A DNA stretch of 64,000 nucleotides, taken from positions 62,001 through 126,000 of the forward strand of contig NZ_JAGGPB010000001.1 of NCBI RefSeq assembly GCF_018614055.1, given 5' to 3'. The notes beneath the pieces were generated by a model. That model did not search any database, was not told where the DNA came from, and was given only the letters and a program-made list of their open reading frames with translations. Below, one piece after another: positions 24,880-34,056 of the stretch. Each line of letters opens with the position of its first letter. Within the stretch, counting starts at the first letter, position 1. The position numbers and the translations under genes are program-made. Source of the stretch: Streptomyces sp. ISL-98. GTDB taxonomy: Bacteria > Actinomycetota > Actinomycetes > Streptomycetales > Streptomycetaceae.

Positions 24880-25413
24880 ATGACTGCCGCACAAGCAGAC
24901 CTTGCACGTGCCCGAAGCGAATTCCTGCAGATCGAAGCGCCACGAGTGGAGGACGGAGCCGCGATCTGGCGCATTGCCCGCGACTCCAAGGTCCTGGACC
25001 TGAACTCCTCGTACAGCTATCTGCTGTGGTGCCGCGACTTCGCGGCGACCTCCGTCGTGGCCCGGGACAGCCCCGGAGGCGAACCGATCGCCTTCATCAC
25101 GGGCTACGTACGCCCCGAGCGCCCCGAGACGCTGGTCGTCTGGCAGGTGGCCGTCGACCACGCCCACCGCGGCCGCGGGCTGGCCGGCACTCTCCTGGAC
25201 GCGCTGACCGAACAGGTCGCCGCGCATCAGGGGGTCAGATCGATCGAGACGACCATCACCCCGGACAACACCGCCTCCGACCGGCTGTTCACGTCGTACG
25301 CCGAGCGCCGCGGGGCGTCCCTGGAACGCGAGGTGCTCTTCGACGGCGGGCTGTTCCCCGAGGGAACACACCTGCCGGAAGTGCTGTACCGCATCAGCCC
25401 GATCGCGTCCTGA
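24880..25413 (+). CDS. ectA: L-2,4-diaminobutyrate acetyltransferase EctA
   Basis: A 177-residue GNAT enzyme that acetylates the gamma-amino group of L-2,4-diaminobutyrate, the second step of ectoine synthesis. Signatures: RDSKVLDLNSSYSYLLWCRDF near residues 34-54, TGYVRPERPETLVVWQVAV near 73-91, and the acetyl-CoA loop HRGRGLAGTLLDAL near 95-108, followed by TTITPDNTASDRLF. The start MTAAQADLARAR fits actinobacterial EctA. No clear Shine-Dalgarno sequence precedes the ATG (upstream bases GGTAAATTCCCTCTGC). It is the first gene of ectABCD, 57 bases before ectB. Confidence 0.95.
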   Translation: MTAAQADLARARSEFLQIEAPRVEDGAAIWRIARDSKVLDLNSSYSYLLWCRDFAATSVVARDSPGGEPIAFITGYVRPERPETLVVWQVAVDHAHRGRGLAGTLLDALTEQVAAHQGVRSIETTITPDNTASDRLFTSYAERRGASLEREVLFDGGLFPEGTHLPEVLYRISPIAS

Positions 25414-25470
25414 CCTGAGCCCCGGCTCCCCCCTCGACTTCCCACCCCCCTCTCTCCCCAGGAGACAGCT

Positions 25471-26739
25471 GTGACCATCACTCCTCCCGCCCTGAGCGTC
25501 TTCGAGACCCTGGAATCGGAAGTACGCAGCTACTGCCGCGGCTGGCCCGCCGTGTTCGACCGCGCGCAGGGCAGCTACCTCCACGACGAGGACGGCCACA
25601 CCTATCTGGACTTCTTCGCCGGAGCCGGATCGCTCAACTACGGCCACAACAACCCGGTGCTGAAACGCGCGCTGATCGACTACATCGAGCGCGACGGCAT
25701 CACCCACGGCCTCGACATGGCGACCACCGCCAAGCGCGCCTTCCTCGAAGCCTTCGAGAACGTGGTCCTGCGGCCGCGCGACCTGCCGTACAAGGTGATG
25801 TTCCCGGGCCCGACCGGCACCAATGCCGTCGAGTCCGCGCTCAAGCTGGCCCGCAAGGTCAAGGGCCGCGAGTCGGTCGTGTCCTTCACCAACGCCTTCC
25901 ACGGCATGTCGCTGGGCTCGCTCGCCGTCACCGGCAACGCCTTCAAGCGGGCCGGCGCAGGTATCCCGCTGGTGCACGGCACGCCGATGCCGTTCGACAA
26001 CTACTTCGACGGGCAGGTCCCGGACTTCCTGTGGTTCGAGCGTCTGCTGGACGACCAGGGCTCGGGCCTCAACAAGCCCGCCGCCGTGATCGTCGAGACG
26101 GTGCAGGGCGAGGGCGGCATCAATGTGGCCCGCGCCGAGTGGCTGCGCGCGCTCCAGGCGCTGTGCCACCGCCAGGACATGCTGCTGATCGTCGACGACA
26201 TCCAGATGGGCTGCGGCCGTACCGGCGGCTTCTTCTCCTTCGAGGAGGCCGGCATCACGCCGGACATCGTCACCCTGTCGAAGTCCATCAGCGGCTACGG
26301 CATGCCCATGTCGCTGTGCCTGTTCAAGGCGGAGCTGGACATCTGGGAGCCGGGCGAGCACAACGGCACCTTCCGCGGCAACAACCCGGCGTTCGTCACC
26401 GCCACCGCCGCGCTCAACACCTACTGGGCCGACGGCCAGATGGAGAAGCAGACCCTGGCCCGCGGCGAGCAGGTCGAGCGGGCGCTGCTGGCCATCGCCG
26501 ACGAGAACTCCGAAGCCGGCGTGAGCTTCCGGGGCCGCGGCCTGGTCTGGGGCATGGAGTTCACCGACAGGGCGCGCGCCACGGCGGTCTGCCGCCGCGC
26601 CTTCGAACTCGGGATGCTGCTGGAGACCTCGGGTCCTGAGAGCGAGGTCGTGAAGCTGCTGCCCGCGCTGACGATCTCCCCCGAGGAACTGGACGAGGGC
26701 CTGCGCATTCTGGCCCGGTCCGTACGAGAGACCGCCTGA
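25471..26739 (+). CDS. ectB: L-2,4-diaminobutyrate transaminase EctB
   Basis: A 422-residue class III aminotransferase converting aspartate semialdehyde to L-2,4-diaminobutyrate with glutamate as donor. The start is GTG 25471 behind an AGGAGA site. Seen: GAGSLNYGHNNPVLK near residues 51-65, FPGPTGTNAVESALKLARK near 111-129, LLIVDDIQMGCGRTG near 241-255, and the PLP lysine in TLSKSISGYGMPMSL (Lys271). The DDIQ in place of the usual DEVQ is typical of EctB. It lies 30 bases before ectC. Confidence 0.96.
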   Translation: MTITPPALSVFETLESEVRSYCRGWPAVFDRAQGSYLHDEDGHTYLDFFAGAGSLNYGHNNPVLKRALIDYIERDGITHGLDMATTAKRAFLEAFENVVLRPRDLPYKVMFPGPTGTNAVESALKLARKVKGRESVVSFTNAFHGMSLGSLAVTGNAFKRAGAGIPLVHGTPMPFDNYFDGQVPDFLWFERLLDDQGSGLNKPAAVIVETVQGEGGINVARAEWLRALQALCHRQDMLLIVDDIQMGCGRTGGFFSFEEAGITPDIVTLSKSISGYGMPMSLCLFKAELDIWEPGEHNGTFRGNNPAFVTATAALNTYWADGQMEKQTLARGEQVERALLAIADENSEAGVSFRGRGLVWGMEFTDRARATAVCRRAFELGMLLETSGPESEVVKLLPALTISPEELDEGLRILARSVRETA

Positions 26740-26769
26740 CCACCGTATTAGAGAAGGGCTCAACTCACC

Positions 26770-27168
26770 GTGATTGTCCGATCGTTCAAGGACATTGAAG
26801 GCACAGATCGCCATGTGAAGGCCGCATCGGGCACCTGGGAGAGCAAGCGCATCGTGCTCGCCAAGGAGAAGGTCGGCTTCTCGCTCCACGAGACCGTGCT
26901 GTACGCGGGCACGGAGACGTCGATGTGGTACGCGAACCACATCGAGGCCGTGCTGTGCACGGAGGGCGAGGCCGAGCTCACCAACGACGAGACCGGCGAG
27001 ACCCACTGGATCTCGCCCGGCACGATGTACCTCCTGGACGGCCACGAGCGGCACACCATGCGGCCCAAGACCGATTTCCGCTGTGTCTGTGTCTTCAATC
27101 CTCCCGTGACCGGACGGGAGGACCACGACGAGAACGGCGTCTACCCGCTGCTGACCGAGGAGGTCTGA
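26770..27168 (+). CDS. ectC: L-ectoine synthase EctC
   Basis: A 132-residue cupin that cyclises N-gamma-acetyl-L-2,4-diaminobutyrate to ectoine. The start is GTG 26770 ([18 protein letters not shown]). Typical motifs are [22 protein letters not shown] near residues 18-39, [22 protein letters not shown] near 49-70, and [30 protein letters not shown] near 89-118, including the metal-coordinating Tyr/His set known for EctC. It stands in the normal place between ectB and ectD. Confidence 0.96.
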   Translation: MIVRSFKDIEGTDRHVKAASGTWESKRIVLAKEKVGFSLHETVLYAGTETSMWYANHIEAVLCTEGEAELTNDETGETHWISPGTMYLLDGHERHTMRPKTDFRCVCVFNPPVTGREDHDENGVYPLLTEEV

Positions 27169-27171
27169 ACC

Positions 27172-28059
27172 ATGGGTCCGCACCCCGACCTGTACCCCAC
27201 GCGCGGCGCCGCCGAGGTGACCGTCCCCCGCCAGGACCCGGTCGTCTGGTCCGCGCCCGGCGCGGAGGGCCCCATCGACGCCGCCACGCTCCAGGGCTTC
27301 GAGCGGGACGGTTTCCTCACCGTCGACCAGCTGATCACCCCGGACGAGGTGCCCCTCTACCGGGCCGAGCTGGACCGGCTGGTCACCGACCCGGCGGTTC
27401 GGGCCGACGAGCGCTCGATCGTCGAGCCGAAGTCCCAGGACGTGCGCTCGGTCTTCGAGGTGCACCGGCTCAGCGAGGTCTTCGCCGAGCTGGTGCGCGA
27501 CCCGCGGGTGGTGGACCGGGCCCGGCAGATCCTCGGTTCCGATGTGTACGTCCACCAGTCCCGGATCAACGTCAAGCCGGGCTTCGGGGCTTCGGGCTTC
27601 TACTGGCACTCGGACTTCGAGACCTGGCACGCCGAGGACGGTCTGGCGAACATGCGGACCGTGTCCGTCTCGATCGCGCTGACCGAGAACTTCGACACCA
27701 ACGGCGGCTTGATGATCATGCCCGGGTCGCACAAGGAGTTCCTGGGCTGCGCGGGCAGGACGCCCAAGGACAACTACAAGCGGTCCCTCCAGATGCAGGA
27801 CGCCGGCACGCCCTCGGACGCCGCCCTGACGCGGATGGCGGACCGGCACGGGATCAGGCTGTTCACGGGCAAGGCCGGTTCGGCGACCTGGTTCGACTGC
27901 AATGCGATGCACGGCTCGGGGGACAACATCACGCCGTACGCGCGCAGCAACGTCTTCATCGTCTTCAACAGCGTGGAGAACGCGGCGGTCGACCCGTTCG
28001 CGGCGCCGGTGCCGAGGCCCTCGTTCATCGGGGCGCGGGACTTCACGCCGGTGAAGTGA
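27172..28059 (+). CDS. ectD: Ectoine 5-hydroxylase EctD
   Basis: A 295-residue Fe(II)/2-oxoglutarate dioxygenase making 5-hydroxyectoine. The EctD signature [21 protein letters not shown] lies near residues 143-163 and supplies the iron ligands of the H-x-D part. The third ligand is in [20 protein letters not shown] near 242-261. It follows ectC after three bases (TGA ACC ATG), so it is co-transcribed, and a large hairpin lies just downstream. The cluster can therefore make both ectoine and hydroxyectoine. No ectR or dedicated aspartokinase gene is adjacent. Confidence 0.96.
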   Translation: MGPHPDLYPTRGAAEVTVPRQDPVVWSAPGAEGPIDAATLQGFERDGFLTVDQLITPDEVPLYRAELDRLVTDPAVRADERSIVEPKSQDVRSVFEVHRLSEVFAELVRDPRVVDRARQILGSDVYVHQSRINVKPGFGASGFYWHSDFETWHAEDGLANMRTVSVSIALTENFDTNGGLMIMPGSHKEFLGCAGRTPKDNYKRSLQMQDAGTPSDAALTRMADRHGIRLFTGKAGSATWFDCNAMHGSGDNITPYARSNVFIVFNSVENAAVDPFAAPVPRPSFIGARDFTPVK

Positions 28060-28075
28060 GGCGGACGAGACACGT

Positions 28076-28110
28076 GGGCGGGGCCGGTTCGTATCGAACC
28101 GGCCCCGCCC
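28076..28110. terminator. Large hairpin between ectD and the ene-reductase gene
   Basis: GGGCGGGGCCGGTTCG at 28076-28091 and its exact complement at 28095-28110, with a 3-nt loop: a 16-bp perfect stem between two convergent genes, probably a bidirectional terminator. Confidence 0.8.
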
Positions 28111-28120
28111 GCTGCTGCCA

Positions 28121-29194
28121 TCAGCTCACGGCCAGCGCCGGGTAGTCGGTGTAGCCCTTGTGGTCGCCGCCGAAGAAGGACGCCTGGTCCGGGGTGTTGT
28201 ACGGGCCTTCGGTCCGCAGGCGGGCCGGCAGGTCCGGGTTGGCGAGGAAGAGGGCGCCGTACGCGATCACATCGGCGACGCCCTCCTCGACCAGCGGGAG
28301 CGAGCCGTGGTCGGTCGGGCCCTCGGTCGCCGGGTTGAGGATGAAGGTGCCGGAGAACTTCGCGCGCAGCGCCAGCAGCAGCTCCCGCTGCTCCGGGGAG
28401 ACCTCGACGGCGTGCAGGTAGGCGAGGCCGAGCGGTTCGAGGGCCTCGACCAGCGCCGGGTACACGGCCTCGGTGTCCGTCTCGGCCATGTCGTTGTACG
28501 GGTTGGCGGGCGAGATGCGCAGCCCGGTCCTGTCGGCGCCGATCGCCTCCGCGACCGCCTTGGTGACCTCGACGGCGAAGCGGATGCGGTTCTCGACGGA
28601 GCCGCCCCACTCGTCGGTGCGCAGGTTGGTGCTGGTGGAGAGGAACTGCTGGATCAGGTAGCCGTTGGCACCGTGCAGCTCGATGCCGTCGAAGCCGGCG
28701 TCGATGGCGTTGCGGGCGGCGGCCGCGAAGTCGGCAATGGTCTCCCGTATCCCGGCGGCGGTCAGCTCGCGCGGGGCGACGAAGTCCTTCATGCCGTCGC
28801 CGGTGTAGAGCTGCCCGGCGGGGGTGACGGCGGAGGGGGCGACCGAGGTCAGCCCGTCGGGGAGCAGGGACGGGTGGCCGATGCGGCCGGCGTGCATGAG
28901 CTGGGCGTAGATCCGGCCGCCCGCTGCGTGCACGGCGTCGGTGACCTTGCGCCAGCCGGCGGTCTGCTCCTGGCTGTGCAGTCCGGGGGTGAAGGGATAG
29001 CCCTGGCCCACGACGGAAGGCTGGATGCCCTCTGTGACTATCAGTCCCGCCGAGGCGCGCTGGACGTAGTACTCGACGGTGAGCTCCGTGGGTACGCCGC
29101 CCTCGGCGGCCCGGCTGCGGGTCATCGGGGCCATCGCGATGCGGTTGGCGAGCGGGGTGCCGGAGAGGTCGATGGGGTCGAACGCTGTGGTCAT
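28121..29194 (-). CDS. Old yellow enzyme-type ene-reductase (NADH:flavin oxidoreductase)
   Basis: A 357-residue FMN-dependent alkene reductase of the OYE/NemA group, reducing activated C=C bonds of enones or nitro compounds with NAD(P)H. The start is ATG 29194 with GGGAG upstream. Seen: [13 protein letters not shown] near residues 17-29 (FMN binding), [13 protein letters not shown] near 98-110, the active-site [18 protein letters not shown] near 172-189 (His and Asn for the substrate), [13 protein letters not shown] near 197-209, and [14 protein letters not shown] near 312-325. A MarR gene is divergent across a 123-base gap with two matching operator-like sites. Confidence 0.92.
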   Translation of the reverse strand: MTTAFDPIDLSGTPLANRIAMAPMTRSRAAEGGVPTELTVEYYVQRASAGLIVTEGIQPSVVGQGYPFTPGLHSQEQTAGWRKVTDAVHAAGGRIYAQLMHAGRIGHPSLLPDGLTSVAPSAVTPAGQLYTGDGMKDFVAPRELTAAGIRETIADFAAAARNAIDAGFDGIELHGANGYLIQQFLSTSTNLRTDEWGGSVENRIRFAVEVTKAVAEAIGADRTGLRISPANPYNDMAETDTEAVYPALVEALEPLGLAYLHAVEVSPEQRELLLALRAKFSGTFILNPATEGPTDHGSLPLVEEGVADVIAYGALFLANPDLPARLRTEGPYNTPDQASFFGGDHKGYTDYPALAVS

Positions 29195-29216
29195 GGCAAA
29201 GCTCCCGAGGAGATAG

Positions 29217-29272
29217 GTGGTCGGCCAAGTAATCCGACGAGAGCCACTGTAACGCATTAATTGGCCGACCAA
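29217..29272. promoter_or_regulatory. Paired operator-like sites in the ene-reductase/MarR gap
   Basis: TGGTCGGCCAA at 29218-29228 and its inverted copy TTGGCCGACCA at 29261-29271. Each site is itself nearly palindromic (TTGG-n4-CCAA). The two centres are 44 bp apart, about four helical turns, between two divergent genes, which suits a MarR dimer binding both promoters. Control by the adjacent regulator is an inference. Confidence 0.65.
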
Positions 29273-29317
29273 GGTAAAGTTGTCCATGAGATCGTGAGAG
29301 CCGAAGAAGGAGTTCCG

Positions 29318-29839
29318 ATGAAGGCCGACCCGGCTGCCCCCGCCTGTCCCGAGCCGCCGAGCGCGGCGGTCGGCGCCCCCGTCAGTCTCGCGATCTCGCA
29401 GACCGCACGGCTCCACCGCATCGCCGCGGGCAGGCTGCTGCGCGACCTCGGCCTTTATCCGGGGCAGGAATTCGTGATGATGCACCTCTGGGACGCGGGT
29501 GCGGTGCGGCAGTCCGAGCTCATCAAGGCGGTCGGCCTCGACCCGTCGACGGTGACGAAGATGCTCCAGCGTCTGGAGCAGTCGGGCCATGTACGCCGCT
29601 CCCCCGACCCCGCGGACCGCCGCGCCTCACTGGTCGAGGCGACCGATGCGAGCTGCGCGCTGAAGACACAGGTCGAGCAGGCGTGGGAGCGGCTGGAGGA
29701 GACGACGCTGGCCGGGCTCGACGAGCCGGAGCGCGAAGAACTCCACCGCCTGCTCGGCCGGGTCGAGGCGAACCTGTGCCCGCAGGCCAGGGAGGCGGTG
29801 GAGGAGTTGTGCAAGGAGGAAGGGGCGTGCGAGGGGTAG
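29318..29839 (+). CDS. MarR-family transcriptional regulator
   Basis: A 173-residue winged-helix regulator. The start is ATG 29318, behind GAAGGAG; a TTG at 29261 would put the start inside the operator. The first ~30 residues are Pro/Ala-rich. The helix-turn-helix and wing follow: VRQSELIKAVGLDPSTVTKMLQRLEQSGHVRRSPDPADRRASLV near residues 62-105, including the conserved DRR wing tip. The C-terminal helix contains cysteines (SCAL near 112 and more near the end) that could act in redox sensing, but this is only a possibility. It is divergent from an ene-reductase, a common MarR arrangement for electrophile sensing. Confidence 0.9.
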   Translation: MKADPAAPACPEPPSAAVGAPVSLAISQTARLHRIAAGRLLRDLGLYPGQEFVMMHLWDAGAVRQSELIKAVGLDPSTVTKMLQRLEQSGHVRRSPDPADRRASLVEATDASCALKTQVEQAWERLEETTLAGLDEPEREELHRLLGRVEANLCPQAREAVEELCKEEGACEG

Positions 29840-29885
29840 GCGGAACCGTTCCCCCCACCCACCCCTCGCCACCTGTTGGCGGACC

Positions 29886-30944
29886 TCAGCCGCCGAGTAC
29901 GTCCAGCACCCGGTCCACGTCGGCGGTCGAGTTGTAGAGGTGGAAGGACGCTCGCAGGTTGCCCGCACGGACGGAGACGACGATGTCCTCCGCCGTCAGC
30001 GCGTCGAGCTTGTCGGTGAGTCCCGCGGTGGCGACGATCGGGGATTCGCCGGGCACCGGGCTGTGGCCGAGGCGCACGAGCCCTTCACGGAAGCGGGCGG
30101 CGAGCGCGGTGTTGTGGGCGCGCACGTTTTCGATGCCGACCTCCTCCAGGAGTGCGAGGGAGTGCTCGGCTCCGGCGTACGACAGGAAGGGCGGCGGCTC
30201 GTCGAAGCGGCGGGCGGTGCGCGCGAGTTGCTCCACGGGACCGTAGGTGCTGTTCCAGATGTCCTCGCCGGAGAGCCACCCCGCGTGAATCGGCGTGAGG
30301 GACTCCTGCGCCTCTTCCGTGACGGTGAGGAAGGACGTGCCGCGCGGCGCCATCAGGTACTTGTAGCCGCCGGTCACGGTGTAGTCGAAGAGCCCGGCGT
30401 CGAACGGCAACCAGCCGGCAGCCTGCGTGGCGTCGACGAGCGTACGGGCACCGTGGGCGGCGGCAGCGGCTCGTACGGCGGCCAGGTCGGCCGTACGCCC
30501 GTCGGCGGACTGCACCGCCGAGCAGGCCACCAGGGCGGTCCCCGGACGCACCGACTCGGCCAGCTCCTCCAGCGGCACGTACCGCATCTTGAGGTCGCCG
30601 CGCACCGCGAACGGGTTGATCACCGAGGCGAAGTCGCCCTCGGGACACAGGACTTCGGCTCCGGCGGGCAGCGAGGCCGCGATCAGCCCGACATGCACGG
30701 ACACGGCGGTACCGACGGCAACCCGCTCCTCGGCGACGCCGACGATCCGTGCGAAGGAGGAACGGGCGGCGAACACGCAGTCGAAGGCGTCCGCGCCGCC
30801 CTGGCCCGTGGCGCTCTGCTCCGCCGTGGCCTTGACGGTCTCGACGGTGCGGCGGGGCAGCAGCCCGATGGAGGAGGTGTTGAGGTACGTCGTCTCCGGC
30901 GCGAACTCCGCGGCCACCACGTCAGTGAGAGTAAGAGGCTTCAT
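29886..30944 (-). CDS. Class V aminotransferase / cysteine desulfurase-like PLP enzyme
   Basis: A 352-residue fold-type I PLP enzyme. Features: TTYLNTSSIGLLPRRTVETV near residues 18-37, VAVGTAVSVHVGLIAASL near 75-92, TLVDATQAAGWLPFDAGLFDYTVTGGYKYLMAPRGTSFL near 166-204 (the PLP Asp, and the Schiff-base Lys in GGYKYL), and HAGWLSGEDIW near 220. This is the pattern of the isopenicillin-epimerase/CsdA-related group. The specific reaction is not predictable. It lies downstream of and on the same strand as the DsbA-like gene (69-base gap), so the two may share a transcript. Confidence 0.82.
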   Translation of the reverse strand: MKPLTLTDVVAAEFAPETTYLNTSSIGLLPRRTVETVKATAEQSATGQGGADAFDCVFAARSSFARIVGVAEERVAVGTAVSVHVGLIAASLPAGAEVLCPEGDFASVINPFAVRGDLKMRYVPLEELAESVRPGTALVACSAVQSADGRTADLAAVRAAAAAHGARTLVDATQAAGWLPFDAGLFDYTVTGGYKYLMAPRGTSFLTVTEEAQESLTPIHAGWLSGEDIWNSTYGPVEQLARTARRFDEPPPFLSYAGAEHSLALLEEVGIENVRAHNTALAARFREGLVRLGHSPVPGESPIVATAGLTDKLDALTAEDIVVSVRAGNLRASFHLYNSTADVDRVLDVLGG

Positions 30945-31013
30945 GCCCCCACTCTGCTACGTCCCCAACTCCCCGTCCATTGCGTATTTTTGCCGACTCT
31001 CTCCAATCAACGC

Positions 31014-31733
31014 TTATACGCCGCACACCCCATCGGCGTCACATCCCACGCCCGCGCCCGCACCCGCGCCGCCAATCGTGGCAAGCGGGGCGACCGTGCG
31101 ACTCTGCCAGGCCTGCTCCAGTGCCCGGGTGAAGACCTCGGCGGGCTGGCCGCCGGAGATCCCGTACCGCCGGTCGAGCACGAAGAACGGCACACCGGTC
31201 GCCCCCAGCTCGGCGGCCTCGCGCTCGTCGCCCCGCACGTCGTCGGTGTACGCGCTCTCGTCCGCCAGGACAGCTCGCGCCTCACCGGGGTCGAGCCCGG
31301 CCTCGACGGCGAGGCCGGCGAGGACCTCGGGGTCGAAGACCGACCGCTCCTCGGCGAAGTTGGCGCGGTAGACGAGGTCGAGCAGCTCGTTCTGGCGGCC
31401 ACGGGCCTTGGCCAGGTGCAGCAGCCGGTGGATGTCGAAGGTATTGCCGTTGTCCCGGCCCTCGGCGAGGAACTCGAGACCCTCGGCATGCGCGTTGGAG
31501 GCGACATGCTGCTCCATGGCCCGCGCTTCCTCGTGCGTACGCCCGTACTTCTTGGCCAGCATGTCGGTCACCGAGCCGGTGACGCCCTTGGGCCCGGTGG
31601 GATCGAGCTCGAAGGAGCGGTGCACCACCTCGACCTGCTCACGGTGCGGGAAGGCGGCCAGCCCCTTCTCGAAGCGGGCCTTCCCTATGTAGCACCAGGG
31701 GCAGGCGATGTCGCTCCAGATCTCGACGCGCAT
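31014..31733 (-). CDS. DsbA/FrnE-family thiol oxidoreductase
   Basis: A 239-residue 2-hydroxychromene isomerase/FrnE-like member of the thioredoxin superfamily, without a signal peptide and so probably cytoplasmic. I chose ATG 31733 (MRVEIWSDIACPWCYIGKAR); a GTG 12 bases upstream is possible but would sit on the ribosome-binding site. The redox motif CPWC is at Cys11-Cys14. The helical insertion contains MEQHVASNAHAEGLEF and NTFDIHRLLHLAKARG, and the cis-Pro loop is GATGVPFFVLDRRYGISGGQP. The C-terminus has two further Cys in VGCDADGVCGV, which is not universal in the family. Confidence 0.85.
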   Translation of the reverse strand: MRVEIWSDIACPWCYIGKARFEKGLAAFPHREQVEVVHRSFELDPTGPKGVTGSVTDMLAKKYGRTHEEARAMEQHVASNAHAEGLEFLAEGRDNGNTFDIHRLLHLAKARGRQNELLDLVYRANFAEERSVFDPEVLAGLAVEAGLDPGEARAVLADESAYTDDVRGDEREAAELGATGVPFFVLDRRYGISGGQPAEVFTRALEQAWQSRTVAPLATIGGAGAGAGVGCDADGVCGV

Positions 31734-31884
31734 GTGCTTCTTCACTCCAGGTCAGAGGCGTTCCCGTACGGCACGGAGGCAGCCTCCGCTCCCGGTCACA
31801 ACACTGCGCGCGGCCGGGTCATTCCCGCCTCACTCCCTGTGCTTGCTCACTGATCGCGGCGGTGCACGCTGGTCACGGTGAGCA

Positions 31885-32376
31885 TCATTGCCGCACGGGC
31901 GATACGGGCGGCAGGTCGAGGAGCAGCACCAGGTGGGCGCCCACGCGCGGCGTCTCCGGGTCGGGGTGCCAGCCGTGGCGGACGTAGAAGGTCTGGGCGC
32001 GCACGTTGTGTTCGTAGACCTCCAGGCGTGCCTGGCGGGTGCCGGTGCGCTGCCAGGTCTCGACGCAAGCGGTGTGCAACGCGGTGCCCAGGCCGCGGCT
32101 CCAGTGGGACGGGGCGACGTGGAGCTGGGTGAGGGTCATGATGCCGTCGCGGGTACGGAAGGCTGCGGCGCCCGCGACCGTGCCCTCGTGTTCTGCGCAC
32201 AGGACGCTGCCGTCGTCCCGTGCGATGGCAGCGGCCCATCCCTCGCGTGTTCTGGCGAGTTCGGCGGGGCCGGAGAAGTCCTCTTCGGGGATGTGGCCGC
32301 GGTAGTACGTGGCACGGGCTGCCGTGTGCAGTGCGGCGATCGCTTCGAGGTCGGCGGGGGTTGCGTTTCTGATCAT
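31885..32376 (-). CDS. GNAT-family N-acetyltransferase
   Basis: A 163-residue acetyltransferase. It starts MIRNATPADLEAIAALHTAARATYYRGH. The acetyl-CoA region is LTQLHVAPSHWSRGLGTALHTACVE near residues 88-112, then ARLEVYEHNVRAQTFYVRHGW near 119-139 and a C-terminal strand HLVLLLDLP. The substrate is unknown. It is on the same strand as the DsbA-like gene but separated by about 150 bases and is probably an independent unit. Confidence 0.8.
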   Translation of the reverse strand: MIRNATPADLEAIAALHTAARATYYRGHIPEEDFSGPAELARTREGWAAAIARDDGSVLCAEHEGTVAGAAAFRTRDGIMTLTQLHVAPSHWSRGLGTALHTACVETWQRTGTRQARLEVYEHNVRAQTFYVRHGWHPDPETPRVGAHLVLLLDLPPVSPVRQ

Positions 32377-32427
32377 GAGAGACGAGACGCGGAAGCTCGT
32401 TGGGCGGTTGCAGCGGGGGCCCCTGCC

Positions 32428-33960
32428 CTACCCCAGCCGGTCGTTCACCCTCCTCGGCAGGCCCTCCGGGTTCGCGTCGCGGAGCTCCGGGGGGAGCAGG
32501 GGGTCCGGGGTCGACTGGTACGTGATCGGGCGCAGCCAGCGTTCGATGGCCGTGGCGCCCACCGACGTGGACGTGGAGGTGGACGCCGGGTACGGGCCGC
32601 CGTGGTGCTGCGCGGGGGCCACCGCAACCCCCGTCGGCCAGCCGTTGACCAGGACTCGCCCCGCTACCCGCGTCAGCTCGGCCAGCAGACGGGCGCCGGT
32701 GCCGGCACCGGAGTCCGTCAGCTCCTCCTCGGCCAAGTGGAGCGTGGCGGTGAGGTTGCCGGGGAGGCGTGACAGTACCGCGGCGATCTCCGTCGGGTCC
32801 TCGTAGCGCGCGACCACCGTGACCGGGCCGAAGCACTCCTCCAGGAGCAGGTCGTGCGGGCCCGGTGACGCCAGAGCCTGCGCCGGTACGGTCAGGAACC
32901 CCGCGCTCACCGTGTGCTCGCCCCCCGCGCCCGGGGTCACCGGCACTTCGGAGTCCGGGAGGGCGGCCCGTTCCCGTACACCCGCGACGAACGCGTCCCG
33001 CATCCGGTGGTCGAGCATCACGCCGGGCTCGGTGTCGCTGACGGCCGCCGCCAGGGACTTCAGCAGCCGGTCCCCGGCCGCCCCCGCCGGGGCCAGGACG
33101 AAGCCGGGCTTGGTGCAGAACTGGCCCTCCCCCAGCGTCATCGAGCCCGCGAGGCCCGCCCCGATCTGCTCGGCGCGCTCCTCCGCCGCGGCCTCGGTGA
33201 TCACGACGGGGTTGAGCGAGCCGAGTTCGCCGTGGAAGGGGATGGGGGCGGGCCGGGCGGCCGCGGCGTCGAAGAGCGCCCGTCCGCCGCGCACCGATCC
33301 GGTGAAGCCGGCCGCCGCGACGAGGGGGTGCCTGACCAGTTTGATGCCCGCGTCGAAGCCGTGGACGAGGACCACCACGTCCTCCGGGAGGCCCACCTGC
33401 GCGGCGGCCCTGCGCAGCACCGAGGCGCAGAGCTCGGAGGTGGCGGGGTGGTCGGGGTGGGCCTTGACGACGACCGGGCAGCCCGCGGCGAGCGCGCTCG
33501 CGGTGTCGCCGCCGGGGACGGAGAAGGCGAGCGGGAAGTTGCTCGCGGCGTAGACGGCCACGACGCCCAGGGGGATCTTGTAGCGGCGCAGGTCGGGCCA
33601 GGGCGGTGTCCTGGTGGCGTCCTCGTGGTCGATCCTGATGTCGAGGAAGGAGCCCTCTTCGACGGCGTCCGCGAAAGCACTCAACTGGGCGGTGGTACGG
33701 GCCAGTTCGCCGGTGAGCCGGGTCGGCCCGAGTGCCGTCTCGGCATCGGCTGCCTCGACGACGTACCGGCCCGCCTCGTCGAGGAGTCCGGCGGCGGTAC
33801 GGAGCAGGGCGGCCCGCACCGTACGGTCGGCGAGGGCGGGGCGGGCTGCGTGCGCGGCCCGGACCGCGCGGTCGACCTCCTCGGAAGTGGCCTCCACCGC
33901 AACCTGCTCACGCGGCTTCCCGGTTCGGGGGTCGACACTCCAGACTGGTGCTGCTGCCAC
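32428..33960 (-). CDS. Aldehyde dehydrogenase (2,5-dioxovalerate dehydrogenase-like)
   Basis: A 510-residue NAD(P)-dependent ALDH. The start is GTG 33960 with AAGGA seven bases before; upstream ATGs lie in the operator region. Seen: VVAVYAASNFPLAFSVPGGDTASALAAGCPVVVKAHP near residues 130-166, FTGSVRGGRALFDAA near 222-236, the general base Glu in PFHGELGSLNPVV near 245, and the catalytic Cys in LGEGQFCTKPGFVLAP near 285. This QFCTKPG form is the one I associate with alpha-ketoglutarate-semialdehyde dehydrogenases of sugar-acid pathways. The divergent IclR gene supports that, as do a dehydratase and a uronate dehydrogenase about 18 kb away. Confidence 0.87.
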   Translation of the reverse strand: MAAAPVWSVDPRTGKPREQVAVEATSEEVDRAVRAAHAARPALADRTVRAALLRTAAGLLDEAGRYVVEAADAETALGPTRLTGELARTTAQLSAFADAVEEGSFLDIRIDHEDATRTPPWPDLRRYKIPLGVVAVYAASNFPLAFSVPGGDTASALAAGCPVVVKAHPDHPATSELCASVLRRAAAQVGLPEDVVVLVHGFDAGIKLVRHPLVAAAGFTGSVRGGRALFDAAAARPAPIPFHGELGSLNPVVITEAAAEERAEQIGAGLAGSMTLGEGQFCTKPGFVLAPAGAAGDRLLKSLAAAVSDTEPGVMLDHRMRDAFVAGVRERAALPDSEVPVTPGAGGEHTVSAGFLTVPAQALASPGPHDLLLEECFGPVTVVARYEDPTEIAAVLSRLPGNLTATLHLAEEELTDSGAGTGARLLAELTRVAGRVLVNGWPTGVAVAPAQHHGGPYPASTSTSTSVGATAIERWLRPITYQSTPDPLLPPELRDANPEGLPRRVNDRLG

Positions 33961-33977
33961 CGTGGCGTCCTTCCGGC

Positions 33978-33995
33978 TGTTCGATATTCTGAACA
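33978..33995. promoter_or_regulatory. IclR-type operator candidate between ALDH and iclR-like genes
   Basis: TGTTCGATATTCTGAACA (33978-33995) is an imperfect palindrome with TGTTC/GAACA arms, followed by a related GTTCCTGATGCTGAAT. The site lies in the 96-base gap between divergent genes, in a locally AT-rich patch. Confidence 0.5.
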
Positions 33996-34056
33996 GAGTT
34001 CCTGATGCTGAATATGCTGGGACTCTATTAACGGGCAATCGAAGGGGTCAAGGGCA

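Noticed and set aside
24823..27912. 1029-codon open frame on the minus strand
   Set aside because: It runs opposite ectABCD, whose four products are unmistakable.
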